Assembly: GCA_008931825.1 (NCBI GenBank)
Contig: QXVZ01009654.1
Coordinates: forward strand, 3,190-23,508
Reading direction: 5' to 3'
Source: Phallusia fumigata
Taxonomy: Eukaryota > Chordata > Ascidiacea > Phlebobranchia > Ascidiidae
DNA: 20,319 bases
Position numbers and translations under genes: made by a program. Below the pieces are notes generated by a model that was not told where the DNA came from, searched no databases, and saw only the letters and a program-made list of their open reading frames with translations. Shown one piece after another: positions 12,201 to 20,319 of the stretch (positions are counted from its first letter, which is position 1; the number at the start of each line of letters is the position of its first letter).

Positions 12201-12661
12201 CATGTCCATGAAGTAGAAGGTCAAACCTATTTTGTATTGGATTTTAGGACCTGAAAAAGGTCACTTGCATGAATAATTTAATTAAAAAATTAATTAAAAA
12301 TCACTTCTATCAAAGCAATAAAATACATGGATTTAGCACACCAAAAATACAGAAACATTATTTTGGTCTCGATGTTGAGATAAATTGATTAGGTTTAGTC
12401 CTGAGACAGATTTTTGCCTGATAAATACAGCATTTATATACTTACCGGAGGCGGTGGTGGCTGTGGAGTTTTAAAATGGTCATCCATAAGTGCAAGGGAT
12501 TCTGCTGATGTGTTGGCTTCTTCAGGTAAAGGCATCTGTTGCTCTTCCAAAGTCATATTTGACAATTCATCTGACAATGGTTCATTATGGTTTTCGGCTT
12601 TCGATTCGACTGTATTTTGCATAACATTTTTGGAAGTACTTGGTTTTTCAGAGTCTGACAT
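6258..12661 (-). CDS. MON1: MON1, subunit of the MON1-CCZ1 Rab7 exchange factor, 10 exons, complete (512 aa)
   Basis: Exons: 12661-12446, 12010-11757, 11688-11595, 11442-11328, 10913-10742, 10640-10509, 9816-9673, 8660-8546, 8247-8092, 6398-6258; all phases close. MON1 pairs with CCZ1 on endosomes and activates Rab7, driving the Rab5-to-Rab7 switch. Residues 1-72 are acidic and low-complexity, ending in a PPPPP run at the exon 1/2 junction. The first longin-like domain begins near residue 108 with the family hallmark KRHIFILTEAGKPVYSRHGS, followed by GVMLALVS, SIHAGDHKFVFL and NFDLRRLLSG. The middle domain shows SLQQAKTDDLAFAILL and FNPNGFLHAHISYLE. The third domain has SDLRHFIYKD, then GFELYAAFGPL and RLLRWVKQYDDELF at the C-terminus. 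Length is slightly below human MON1A/B, mostly from a shorter disordered head. Vertebrates have two paralogues; this looks like a single pre-duplication form, which is inference. The last intron is the longest at 1693 bp; the second is only 68 bp. Confidence 0.96.
6482..6523. repeat. Nested inverted repeat in the last MON1 intron
   Basis: GGGTGGC-A-GCCACCC forms a perfect 7-bp hairpin. It is followed by the perfect 14-nt palindrome CTAGAAATTTCTAG and a second GGGTGGCAGCC. The middle CCACCC can pair either with the first or the second GGGTGG, giving two alternative cruciforms. The element lies about 85 bases inside the 3' end of the 1.69 kb intron. Confidence 0.7.
7591..7715. repeat. Dispersed repeat family B, diverged copy in the last MON1 intron
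   Basis: Shares TGCACAACTT, ATATATCATGTGTG and TTTCTTGA[T/C] blocks, in the same order and spacing, with the copies at 10105 and 16171. More diverged than those two. Nature unknown; no terminal inverted repeat or coding capacity is seen. Confidence 0.55.
7954..7999. repeat. Three ACCCCTAA words at short intervals
   Basis: ACCCCTAA begins at 7954, 7971 and 7992, in the MON1 intron just downstream of exon 9. It is a degenerate short tandem pattern and may be chance. Confidence 0.35.
8283..8350 (+). mobile_element. hAT-like transposon end abutting MON1 exon 9
   Basis: Begins CAGGGGTGGGCAAG, then GCGGCCACATGAGAAA and GCGAAGGGCTGGGC. This matches the general look of non-autonomous hAT-superfamily termini (CAGGGGTGGGCAAACTTT followed by GGGCCACAT). 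The terminus is 36 bases from the splice acceptor of MON1 exon 9, so it lies near the polypyrimidine tract and branch point. No matching opposite end is seen in this 298-bp intron, so the element is truncated or decayed. Confidence 0.6.
8732..9547. mobile_element. hAT-like non-autonomous insertion in MON1 intron 7
   Basis: The left end is CAGGGGTGGGCAGC and the right end TTTAAGAACCACTG, the usual look of hAT termini. Flanking octamers TTCTACAG and CTCTAATT share the central TCTA, which may be a decayed 8-bp target duplication. Inside, GTGTGCCA motifs occur near both the right end and about 9040, suggesting nested or internally duplicated ends. No transposase reading frame is recognisable. Removing the element would leave the 1012-bp intron at about 200 bp. 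Confidence 0.55.
10105..10240. repeat. Dispersed repeat family B, copy in MON1 intron 6
   Basis: Shares GAACTGGGGTAAAAAGT and ATCTATCATGTGTGAAAA exactly with the copy at 16171, plus CTGTGGGTGAACC and TTTCTTGAC blocks. Same orientation as the other copies. Unlike the copy at 16171 it has no tRNA-like stretch beside it. Confidence 0.75.
12275..12300. repeat. AT-only palindromic tract in MON1 intron 1
   Basis: Two TTAATTAA words separated by an A run, almost entirely A and T. Likely low-complexity sequence with no assigned role. Confidence 0.4.
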
Positions 12662-12682
12662 GATTTGATGGTGGTGCTACTA

Positions 12683-12715
12683 TTATCCATATGAGGTCAT
12701 TCTTCCGTGATGCAA
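12683..12715 (-). promoter_or_regulatory. Candidate 5' UTR segment of MON1: acceptor-like site and short uORF
   Basis: On the minus strand TTATTAATTCAG, resembling a splice acceptor, ends at 12716, 54 bases before the MON1 ATG. Between them lies an upstream ATG at 12700 followed by four codons and TAA. The acceptor could join a 5' UTR exon or receive a spliced leader, which tunicates use. Sequence alone cannot decide. Confidence 0.25.
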
Positions 12716-12895
12716 CTGAATTAATAACTTTAACTAACAAAGCTGCATGAGATACAATGTGTTGTCATCAACATACTTGATTTTCCATTGCATAGTATAG
12801 ATCAGATTGAAACTGGCGCATATTGCAATATTTCCGAAACTAATAATGACACGATTCTAAAATTTTGACCCAATATTTTGGGCCATTCAAACGTT

Positions 12896-13267
12896 TCACT
12901 CTGCTATAGTTGATCTACTGACTGTGCTAAGGAAACCAGATAATTGCAAAATTTGCAACACAACAAAATAGAACAAATGAACAAACCAACTCTCAATAAT
13001 CAATATTTTTGTAATGTCAGGAAAAAACAGGCTGTTCTTGGAAGCATAAATCAACCACATTTTGTTATGTCCATCCAGGATATGGGAAACAAAGCTTTTT
13101 AATAAGTGCTCGATGAAATATGGTATAAAATTTAGTGGCCAGTGTTGAAGCAAATTCTGCAAGTGCGTTTTCTTTCTTAGGTTTTTCTTAAAGACTTTTA
13201 TAAAACACCTCCACACTCTTAATGTAACGCAAACATCTTGATTTGCAATCGCGTTATTAGGATCCAT
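12896..13267 (-). CDS. Unassigned 123-codon ORF upstream of MON1
   Basis: A single-exon open frame starting in a strong vertebrate-type start context (GCACCATGG) and ending 235 bp before the MON1 start codon, on the same strand. The first 60 residues are basic and Leu/Trp-rich, with NLLQHWPLNFIPYFIEHLL; the last third is hydrophobic (FVHLFYFVVLQILQL). I do not recognise the family. Weighing for it: length, start context, position. Against it: in DNA this AT-rich an ORF of this size can occur by chance, and the hydrophobic end may be intron or UTR sequence. It could also be an exon of a longer gene or part of the MON1 5' UTR. Confidence 0.25.
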   Translation of the reverse strand: MDPNNAIANQDVCVTLRVWRCFIKVFKKNLRKKTHLQNLLQHWPLNFIPYFIEHLLKSFVSHILDGHNKMWLIYASKNSLFFPDITKILIIESWFVHLFYFVVLQILQLSGFLSTVSRSTIAE

Positions 13268-13649
13268 GGTGCATTGACCACTTCAATGAAGCTGCAAGAA
13301 AAGATTTAGCCGCCTAAAATCATTTGACTCAGCAAGTTGAAGTTTCATGTGAAAACTATTTAACGCTTCTTTAAAAGTAGCTTATTTTCCAGCTAATTAG
13401 GGGACATTTTTGTGTTATTTTATTTGGATAAATAGGTACACATTTAAAACGACATGGTATTAAACTCTTGTACACAAAATTATTATTTTCACTAGATGTT
13501 ACATGAACCTGTGTGAAAAAATTGTACTTCGTCGACGTGCAGCTGAAGTTCTGTATTTCTGTGGGGGAAATTGTAATTCTACGCAATTTGAAGTAGGGCT
13601 ACACCTTCGTCTTCTTCGGTAACAATAAAAATTGTGAAACGATCATTCA

Positions 13650-13790
13650 AGTAACGAGGTACGTACAACTCAATAACTGTCCTGTTATCCTTAACCAAGC
13701 CTGACAATACGGTACGATACGCAGCAAAAATGATCTGAAAGTACGACTCCGTGGTACGGTGCGCTCTTCCTACGAGGCACGTCTAAATTC
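13650..13790. repeat. GTAC-rich repeat, second locus
   Basis: Contains AACGAGGTACGTACAACTCAATA and, about 118 bases later, CGTGGTACGGTGCGCTCTTCCTACGAGGCACGT split across the unit. These are the same words, in the same order, as the tandem repeat at 278-440. The two loci therefore belong to one repeat family. Confidence 0.65.
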
Positions 13791-14243
13791 GTAATTCTGG
13801 TTTACTGTGCACCCTACGCAGTTTCTCGTTCATAGAATATCCCCCACTGCGCAGGCCCAACTGTATGTGTTGTCTTACTTCTTTTCTGTTTGTACAATGT
13901 TTCTATAGTTTAAAAATCAGGGAAGCCTTCAAACAGCCAGCGGATAGTCTCGTCATCTAAGACCGGTAGGGAAATTTCTCTTAGTGCACGCTATGTGGTG
14001 GATATGGCGGATCATATGGTCGCCAGTCTGTTCCCCCACAGCACACTCGCAGATCGCAGAGGAAGCCAGGCTCCGTTTGTACCTGTTTTCTTACTAACCA
14101 ACAAAGACACATGTTCAATTGAGCGCCAAACTTTTATTTTTTTTTCTCTCCAGTACTTTCGGCGCAAAAAGCTCAAGCTTAACTGTACAGAAGTGCAAAT
14201 CGCGGTTTTGGGCGGTCAAGAGCGCAAAAGATGCATACAAGAA

Positions 14244-14271
14244 TATAATATATATATGTGTGTGTACACGT
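14244..14271. repeat. TA/TG microsatellite
   Basis: A short run of alternating purine-pyrimidine (TATATATA then TGTGTGTG and ACACG) in the intergenic region. Such tracts are length-polymorphic; no function is implied. Confidence 0.7.
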
Positions 14272-14785
14272 GTTGGTAGAGTTCAGAATGTGGCCATGTA
14301 AGTATGTCAATAATTATACAAGGGTATGAAAAATGAAACAGAAGACCAATTTAGACAGCGAATCCGCCAAAAACGCGTTATTTTAAAACCATACGAGACG
14401 AAACTTGCAGAAATAATTAGATGTAAAAATTGCAACTTGTTTCATGTTCGGCGAAAAATCAATACAGATTGAATGCAAGGCGGGTAATGCACAACTAGGT
14501 GTATGTACAAAATTGCATACATAGCAAAGATAAACGAAACAAATTTTGTTTGTACACAAACACAGCAAGCACGTTTTAAGTGAGACCCAACTGTACCTGG
14601 TAATTTAAACGACGCGGAAAAGGTATTACGTCACAAAAACCATAACATCTTCTCCAAAGCAAGTACACCGTACGAATTATATCTTATTAATATTGTGGGC
14701 AGTCGTAGTGCCAAGTAAAGGAATTCGGCTTATATCCTGATATGTTAAACTGCAACGCTTCGGATAGTTTATGTGGTGTTCGGAC

Positions 14786-17700
14786 TTACAGGTTCGGATT
14801 GACCCACTTGTAAGTCGAAGAGTAATGGAAGCCCGCGCTCTTCACAAACTCGTCTGCTTCGGCTGGACCGCGACTGCGTGACAAAAAAACACATTAATTT
14901 TAAATTTCAGTCAAATAAAAGGTGTTTTAACATTCAAAGACCCCAGTAAAAAACCAGGTACAGGGCAATTTTCCCATTCTCAACATAGATGCGTCACCGC
15001 AGTTCCGTTGGATCATTTTTTTCATTTTATGTTTTGTTTTTTTACTTCAATTTAGGCCAACCCATAGGGTCCACTGGATTGGAGCAACACCATTACAGTT
15101 TCTTGTTTAGGAAAACAATAGTGACCGGGATGGGATTAGAACCAACAACCTTGCGAGCACAAGGTAGTCGCGCTAACCACTTAGCCATAAGTTGTGGTCA
15201 ATTAACCGTTTTCCCTGACATGAAATATTACGACATATTCAGCGTTGAGTATCGGGAGAAAATGTTTTAATGCACTTACGTCCCGAACTTGTACGGAATG
15301 GGTTTCACTTTTTCGCCCTCGATCTGATGAAGAACTGGAGTGAAAATTCGCCAAGCCTCGGAGAGCTCATCACTGCAAACCAAAAAACTTTTTAGGCAAA
15401 TGTTTTATTTCTACACAAACATATTGCGCATACATGAAAAAACACTTTCGTGATGTGCTCATGAAACCAAACTAACAAGGTGAAAATCTATCAAACATTT
15501 ATTCTTCAAATAATTGTCCTGATATTAATTGTGCACAACAGGCTGAAGATGTTTGAAAAAAAATCTTCGACAATTCGAGGGTTATATTTTGCTGCGACAA
15601 TTACTTTAGGTATTACAAACATCTTTATGCACACACCTATAAACTACTCTAGAACCTTTTGTTTGTCACTAGAACACAAACCTTCTGACGAAGTTCAGTT
15701 GAGATCCGGTGAAAACGTCCAGTATGAGGCGCTCGTAAGCGTCAGGCATCTTCACGTCCTAAAATATGGAAAAAATGTTTTCGTTTTGGGCGAAAAGAAA
15801 CAAACAAAATTTATCACAAAAACTGACTGACGGAGAACAGCCAGTCTGCCATATTACTGCAGAGAGGTATCAAATTAGGTCATTTTTCATTTTTATTATC
15901 TGCGGGCGGAACAACGCCTGAATGCGTCATGCTCACAGAGTCCACCGTTGAGCTGCCTGCCTCATTACAGTTTCGTTTAATCTTTTTTATGATTGATTTT
16001 TTTCGGTTGGTGACTTCAATTTGGGTCAATCTAATGGGTTCACTAGGTTGGAGCAATGCTGCTTAAGTTTCTTGCGCAGGGAAACACAAGCGGCTGGGAC
16101 AGGATTAGAACCCACAACCTTGCGAGCACAAGGCAGACGCGCTGAACACTTGAGCATATTGGCGACTTTTTCACGTTTTTGGGGTCTGTGGGTAAACCAA
16201 TGGGTGAACTGGGGTAAAAAGTAGTCAATACACAACTACATGTATCTATCTATCATGTGTGAAAATGTGAGGAAATTTGAACCACTATTTCTTGACCGAA
16301 AAACGTGTAAACAAACCGGCGACAGAAAAAACAAATGTTTTCCCTTTGGAAGGAAAGCCATACCAAAGAACAAAGCCATACCTTGTATCTCATGTTATAG
16401 CTAAGATCCATCTCAGTCTCAATGGGCTCCACATTCATGCCTGGGGTTTTGGTCATCATCTTGCAATAGACGGCCTCGTTCGGCTGGACACGCATCACCA
16501 GTTCGTTCCGCTTCACTACGCCCGGAGTGAAGATATCGCCGGGGACTTCCCGAAACTGAACCCGAACTTCTGCTTTCCTCTCGTTCAGCGCTTAAAACAG
16601 AAGTAATTAAATTAACAAATATGACACATACGTTGGTTTTATAGCAAACAGCAGTAAGGAATTCGATCTATGAGCACCCGCACGTAGGGGCAAGAGGGGG
16701 CACTTACTCCCCATGAAAAAATATTATATTAATTTTTTCGGGATCCCATCTGAAATGAAGTATAATGGAAAACTACCCGAAATCTATCTGTGTGTGAAAA
16801 TTAGGATCAAAAAAACTAGTCATACCAAATTTATGTTTCAGAAAGAACGCATTTCGCCAAAATGTCACCATCAGTTTTCTGTGTGTAACAAACAGCAAAA
16901 AAAATAAATACAATGCAAAAAGTGTCTAGAAATAAACAAAATCAACTTAAAATACTTTACAAAACAACACCAACCAGTAACTTATTTTTTAATGTTTGTT
17001 GCACGTAAAAAACTGACGATGCCAATTTGCTAGATTAGTTCAAAACCCTTTTTTTGAATTGTTACACCAACTTGAAACTTTTAGCGTCGGTTATATAAGT
17101 TCTGTTCGAAGGCACGATTCAGCACTTTCATATGGTTAGTAAACATTTTAACACTGTCGTAAACAACAAAAAATCCTCTTACCTTTGCCACACTTGAGGA
17201 TGAAAGGGACTCCGTCCCAGCGTTCGTTGCAAATGTTGAAACGCGCCAATGCAAAAGTTGGAGTCACCGAGCCCTTGGGCACAGTGGGGTCGTCCAAGTA
17301 ACCGTCCTTGGCCTCCCCCTCGCCTGTGGGGTCGCCCACGTACTGCCCCAGCACCATATCGTCCAGAGACAGGGGTTTAATGCATTTCAGCACTTTTACC
17401 TGCGGGGAAACACCGTAGTTCGTTCGTCAAACACGTTAACATTAACGCTTTCGGATTGATGACGTCAGTGGAACAAAAAAACAATTGCGCTGCAATGGAT
17501 TTAGAACAGTAGTTCTCAACATGGGCAACAGCGCCACCTTGAGGGAATTTGTTATCATAAGAGGGCGCTATTGGGCGGCGCTGAGAAAAACTTGGTTAGT
17601 TAAACGGAATACAATATCAAGGCAAATTTTGTTGTATATGTCTGCAAACAACCAATTCACTAATCTGGTCCAATACTAAAATTTGGTATAATGTTTCCAT

Positions 17701-19926
17701 AATAATATTGGATAAATAATTTAGTTTTTATGTCTGTCGAATTTTTGAAGTTGAGAAATACAGTTTCAGAATAAAGCAGAATTACAAATGCTGTGATGGA
17801 GTGACGGTCGTGCGGCATTGTACTGACCTTTTCGTCACGAATATCATCGGCATTGTTGCTGACAGGTTTCTCCATTGCAGTAAGTGAAAGAACTTGAAAC
17901 AGATGATTCTGCATCACATCTCTGCACACAACATACACTTCTTGATCAGCCAACGTCAGAAAACAAACGTAAAACAGTCGGACACGAAAACACAACCAAG
18001 TTTTGTTAACTTTCCATGAGCTTGTTTGTTGTGCTTGATTACATTTTTGTGCATGTTTTATATTTATACATATTGATTGCTTGTTTTGACTCTGTTTGAA
18101 TAAAAATGTTATTGTGTGTTAATCTGCTTTGCGCACCGGTGTGCAAGAAGTTAATATGTACACCGACCTGATGATGCCAAACTGGTCGAAATATCCTCCC
18201 CTGCCCTTGGTCCCAAACGGCTCCTTAAAAGTAATCATCACACTTGCAATGTTGTTCCGATCCCACAGAGGTCCGAACAGACGATTGGCGAATCTACATT
18301 TAAACACACAGATGAGAATAATAGACAACAGCAACTGGGATTTTCGCCTGTTCAACAATTCTGTGTTTATGGTAGGGTGTATTAACAAATTCTATTCGAA
18401 TAAGGACTGCCAATGGAACTCTTGTTGGCTTAGTCGATTTTACTATATCGGCCTAAGAAGTATCTGGACCAATTAAGGTATGCTGAAAGCTGCAGGTCCA
18501 ATATAAGTTCACTATGATTAGTTATATTGATCAACTATACACATTTAACTTAAAATTGCGCCTGATACAAAATTACGAAAGGGATCATTCGATCAATAAA
18601 ATCATTTGTATACCTGAGTACCAATAAGTTTTGGACCATCTCTTTTCCCAAGTAATGATCGATTCTATACAGCTGGTCTTCACGAAACAAACCAGCGAGA
18701 TGATTTGAAAGCTCAGCGCTGGAATCAAAATCGCGGCCAAATGGTTTTTCCACAATCACCCGGTTCCATCCACTGTGAATAAGGAGCGACCACTTCAGTG
18801 TGTTAAAATTCGAATTTCTGTTAAAGACCTTTGCTGCTCTGGGAAATCGCAAACTGGTTGCGCGAAATCAAACCACACATTGGTAGAGTAGGAGGCATTT
18901 TACCATTCACCAGATCAAAGTACACGCAACGGACTGATAAAAAATGTATATCCTAGTGGTTCTCAATCCAAGCTTAGTTTATCTTCTCAATGTACTGATA
19001 TAAATTTACTATTTACAAATAAAAACCCCAGTCGGGTATTTTAGCTTTGAATATGGGTTGAAGGGATTCATCAAATAAAAACGGTTGATGATTACTAGTA
19101 TATTCATTTTAAACAAACAGAAGGACGTGCTTTGTCAAAATGAGGTCAGCTTTATTAAAATGTTAAATACGTGTTAAAAACAGTTTGCAGTCGTCAGCAA
19201 TCTCGTTTGTCTGCACAGAGATCAAAAAGAGCGTTAATCTGTTGCATGATGCAATGAAATAACGATTACTGTAAAGTTGAAGAGATGCAATGAAGAAGTT
19301 AAACTGATCCAATGTACTGGGTTGGTACCAGAGTGCTACTGGGTGCTGAGCATCGCCGTTTTTGATGCCAGTTTGCCAATAGTGGCATAATAATGCGCAA
19401 AGGTTTAACAAAGTTCATTATCACCCAAAGCTTTTCTGTCAGTGAAGAATTTTATCAAAAAACGCACCTCGTCTATAGGTATAATACATAAAATAATTTA
19501 CTTTTAAATCCTTAAATAAATATGGCGACTTGTCTACGTCATACGTGTGTGACGTCATAATACCCAGAGCATACGAGTATCAACATTATAGGCTCGGTGT
19601 TCGCCCGAACCGAACACTCTGCAGTCTCGGTTTATCACCGGTGGTGACATAACAACAGCTACGTCACGACCAGACGCTGCTGTTGCTAGGCAACAACATA
19701 TGACGTACCATTTCGACATGCACGTGTCATGAATGTTCTTGGTGACGTCAGCGAAGACGGTGGGGGGCAGCGCCAGGTAAAAGACTCTGTTAGCGTTGCA
19801 GCCGTTCGGCAAACCAAGGATAGCTTTGTTCAGTTGCTTGAAAGCCGAGTTCTCCGTGTACGATCCTTGCACGTAACTCATACTCTTGAAAAATTCATTC
19901 GCTTTGCTCTTCTCCGAGTCCTTCAG
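14786..19926 (-). CDS. G6PD: Glucose-6-phosphate 1-dehydrogenase, 5'-partial (nine C-terminal exons, 426 aa)
   Basis: Exons: 19926-19709, 18772-18614, 18293-18168, 17921-17828, 17399-17183, 16590-16382, 15758-15682, 15372-15280, 14873-14786 (TAA); every junction is GT..AG and in phase. Catalyses glucose-6-phosphate + NADP+ to 6-phosphogluconolactone + NADPH, the committed step of the cytosolic oxidative pentose phosphate pathway. Visible signatures: [12 protein letters not shown] and KNIHDTCMS in the first exon here; [13 protein letters not shown] and the substrate-binding [13 protein letters not shown] in the next; then [77 protein letters not shown] and the C-terminal YKWVNPNL. The reading starts at about human residue 96, so the N-terminal GxxGDLAKK dinucleotide-binding segment lies beyond the right edge; no exon is visible in 19927-20319. 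No frameshift or missing key residue is seen in the part present. Confidence 0.97.
15040..15190 (-). mobile_element. tRNA-derived SINE, copy 1, in the last G6PD intron
   Basis: On the minus strand the head carries a near-consensus RNA polymerase III A box (TGGCTAAGTGG, about 15185) and B box (GGTTCTAATCC, about 15143), separated by an anticodon-arm-like hairpin ACCTTG/CAAGGT. The tail runs to about 15040 with GCTCCAATCCAGTGGACCC. Same orientation as the host gene. It does not fold as an intact tRNA gene (no matched acceptor stem seen), so I call it a SINE. Confidence 0.75.
16005..16160 (-). mobile_element. tRNA-derived SINE, copy 2, in a G6PD intron
   Basis: Collinear with copy 1: B box GGTTCTAATCC near 16111, hairpin CCTTG/CAAGG, a decayed A box (TGCTCAAGTG) near 16158, and the tail GCTCCAACCTAGTGAACCC. 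Same strand as copy 1 and as G6PD. It directly abuts a copy of repeat family B. Confidence 0.75.
16171..16308. repeat. Dispersed repeat family B, copy in a G6PD intron next to SINE copy 2
   Basis: Shares long exact blocks with the copy at 10105 (GAACTGGGGTAAAAAGT; ATCTATCATGTGTGAAAA at 16248-16265). Its minus-strand core CCAGTTCACCCATTGG resembles the SINE tail core CCTAGTGAACCCATTAG, so the two families may share a module. Confidence 0.75.
16724..16805. repeat. Possible fourth, diverged copy of repeat family B
   Basis: TAATTTTTTCGGGATC and ATCTATCTGTGTGTGAAAA echo the copies at 7591 and 10105. Divergence is high and it may be unrelated. Lies in the G6PD intron 16591-17182. Confidence 0.3.
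17460..17467. promoter_or_regulatory. CRE/ATF palindrome TGACGTCA in a G6PD intron
   Basis: An exact octamer 61 bases upstream (transcript direction) of the acceptor of the exon at 17399-17183. Function unknown. Confidence 0.3.
17503..17590 (+). mobile_element. hAT-like terminal fragment in a G6PD intron
   Basis: CAGTAGTTCTCAACATGGGC resembles the CAGTGGTTCTCAACC terminus common in hAT elements, followed by GCGCC-rich sequence (AGGGCGCTATTGGGCGGCGCT). No opposite end was found, so it is a relic or a solo end. Confidence 0.45.
18953..18975 (+). mobile_element. Possible hAT-like terminus relic
   Basis: CTAGTGGTTCTCAATCC resembles the same hAT terminus with one changed base at the start. It lies in G6PD intron 18773-19708. 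Only the end motif is visible. Confidence 0.3.
19536..19750. promoter_or_regulatory. Cluster of CRE/ATF-type ACGTCA sites in and beside a G6PD exon
   Basis: Sites: ACGTCA at 19536, TGACGTCA at 19550-19557, ACGTCA at 19661 and TGACGTCA at 19743-19750. The first three are intronic; the last lies within the coding exon 19926-19709. Four cores in about 215 bp is dense for this AT-rich DNA and may mark an intronic enhancer or alternative promoter for CREB/ATF/bZIP factors. No direct evidence of activity. Confidence 0.35.
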
Positions 19927-20319
19927 CTGCAAGTTACAAAAACGGTGGTAATGTGGTTTGTGCGTCAACGGCTCAAACAAAATGTAAAATCAAAAAGAAG
20001 TAAAATTTATTATTTAGGTTACGACAGTTTGCAGGAAAACTTGGTATTGATTTTGGATTTTTTTTACTTTTCTTTCAATATAAACCTCAATATGGCAACA
20101 TATACTTATAGATCCGTGGATCTCAAACTATGCGTCGTTTAATTTTTCCACGAGCGTCGCGCAATAATTCAATTTTGTAGGTTTTGGTTTCATAATAATA
20201 AATACAACTTTGATAATAAACGTCTTTGTTAAATTCTTATCGCTGGTGCGTCTAAAATCCCACCAACGTCAAGCAAAAGGCGTCGCATCGAAATTTTTTA
20301 AAGAAACGCTAGTATAGAT
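19927..20319 (-). other. 5'-flanking part of a G6PD intron
   Basis: I looked for the missing N-terminal G6PD exon here in all three minus-strand frames and saw only stop-rich AT sequence with no GDLAKK-like motif. It is read as intron continuing past the right edge. Confidence 0.6.

Larger units (their letters stand above)
12662..14785. other. Intergenic region between G6PD and MON1
   Basis: About 2.1 kb expected to hold the G6PD 3' UTR and the MON1 promoter. Besides the unassigned ORF, the GTAC repeat and the microsatellite, I see no further gene. A minus-strand AATAAA at 14138-14133, about 650 bases past the G6PD stop, is the nearest canonical polyadenylation signal noticed; whether it is used is unknown. 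Confidence 0.45.

Noticed and set aside
15128..15188. Genuine tRNA gene on the minus strand
   Set aside because: A and B boxes are present but no paired acceptor stem or proper seven-base anticodon loop is seen, and a second diverged copy with a shared non-tRNA tail shows it is a SINE.
14989..15270. Plus-strand frame containing [12 protein letters not shown], a string seen in many database proteins
   Set aside because: The string is the antisense translation of a tRNA-derived SINE head. The frame at 16021-16224 has the same origin.
16277..16606. Plus-strand open frame of 109 codons
   Set aside because: Antisense shadow of the G6PD exon 16590-16382.
18129..18476. Plus-strand open frame of 115 codons
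   Set aside because: It is the antisense shadow of the G6PD exon 18293-18168 running into intron.
19927..20319. N-terminal G6PD exon
   Set aside because: No frame shows the dinucleotide-binding motif or a usable donor joined to such sequence; the exon must lie outside the window.

Overview
The window is metazoan nuclear DNA: AT-rich, with three multi-exon protein genes whose exons join in frame at GT..AG junctions, short introns (68 bp to 1.7 kb), tRNA-derived SINEs and hAT-like transposon ends. A prostanoid-type rhodopsin-family receptor together with compact introns and small gaps between genes suggests a chordate with a compact genome, most likely an ascidian tunicate such as Ciona. That assignment is inference, not a sequence match.

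All three genes lie on the minus strand. Read along that strand (right to left) they are: (1) G6PD, the pentose-phosphate enzyme, 19926 to 14786, nine exons, with its N-terminal exon(s) beyond the right edge; (2) MON1, a subunit of the Rab7 exchange factor, 12661 to 6258, ten exons, complete, 512 aa; (3) a prostanoid-receptor-like GPCR, 4449 to 5, nine exons, complete, 465 aa, its stop codon four bases from the left edge. I reconstructed every exon from splice sites, phase and family similarity; several are too short, or lack a start codon, to show up in an open-reading-frame scan.

The intergenic stretches are 14785-12662 (G6PD to MON1) and 6257-4450 (MON1 to receptor). The first holds one unassigned 123-codon ORF in a strong start context, a GTAC-rich repeat and a microsatellite. 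The second shows nothing I recognise. Introns carry most of the mobile DNA: two tRNA-derived SINE copies and two hAT-like ends in G6PD; two hAT-like insertions, two copies of a second dispersed repeat and a nested inverted repeat in MON1; a tandem GTAC-rich repeat in the receptor's last intron.

The genes do not form an obvious pathway (NADPH production, endosome maturation, lipid-mediator signalling) and are probably just neighbours. The most interesting observation is in the receptor. It keeps the prostanoid fold signatures (GGQxLC before TM3, PGTWCF in the second extracellular loop, NPxLDPW in TM7) and two of the residues that contact the ligand carboxylate, but the normally invariant TM7 arginine is a tryptophan (Trp343). 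It may therefore bind something other than a classical prostanoid acid. I found no evidence of an undescribed multi-gene system.
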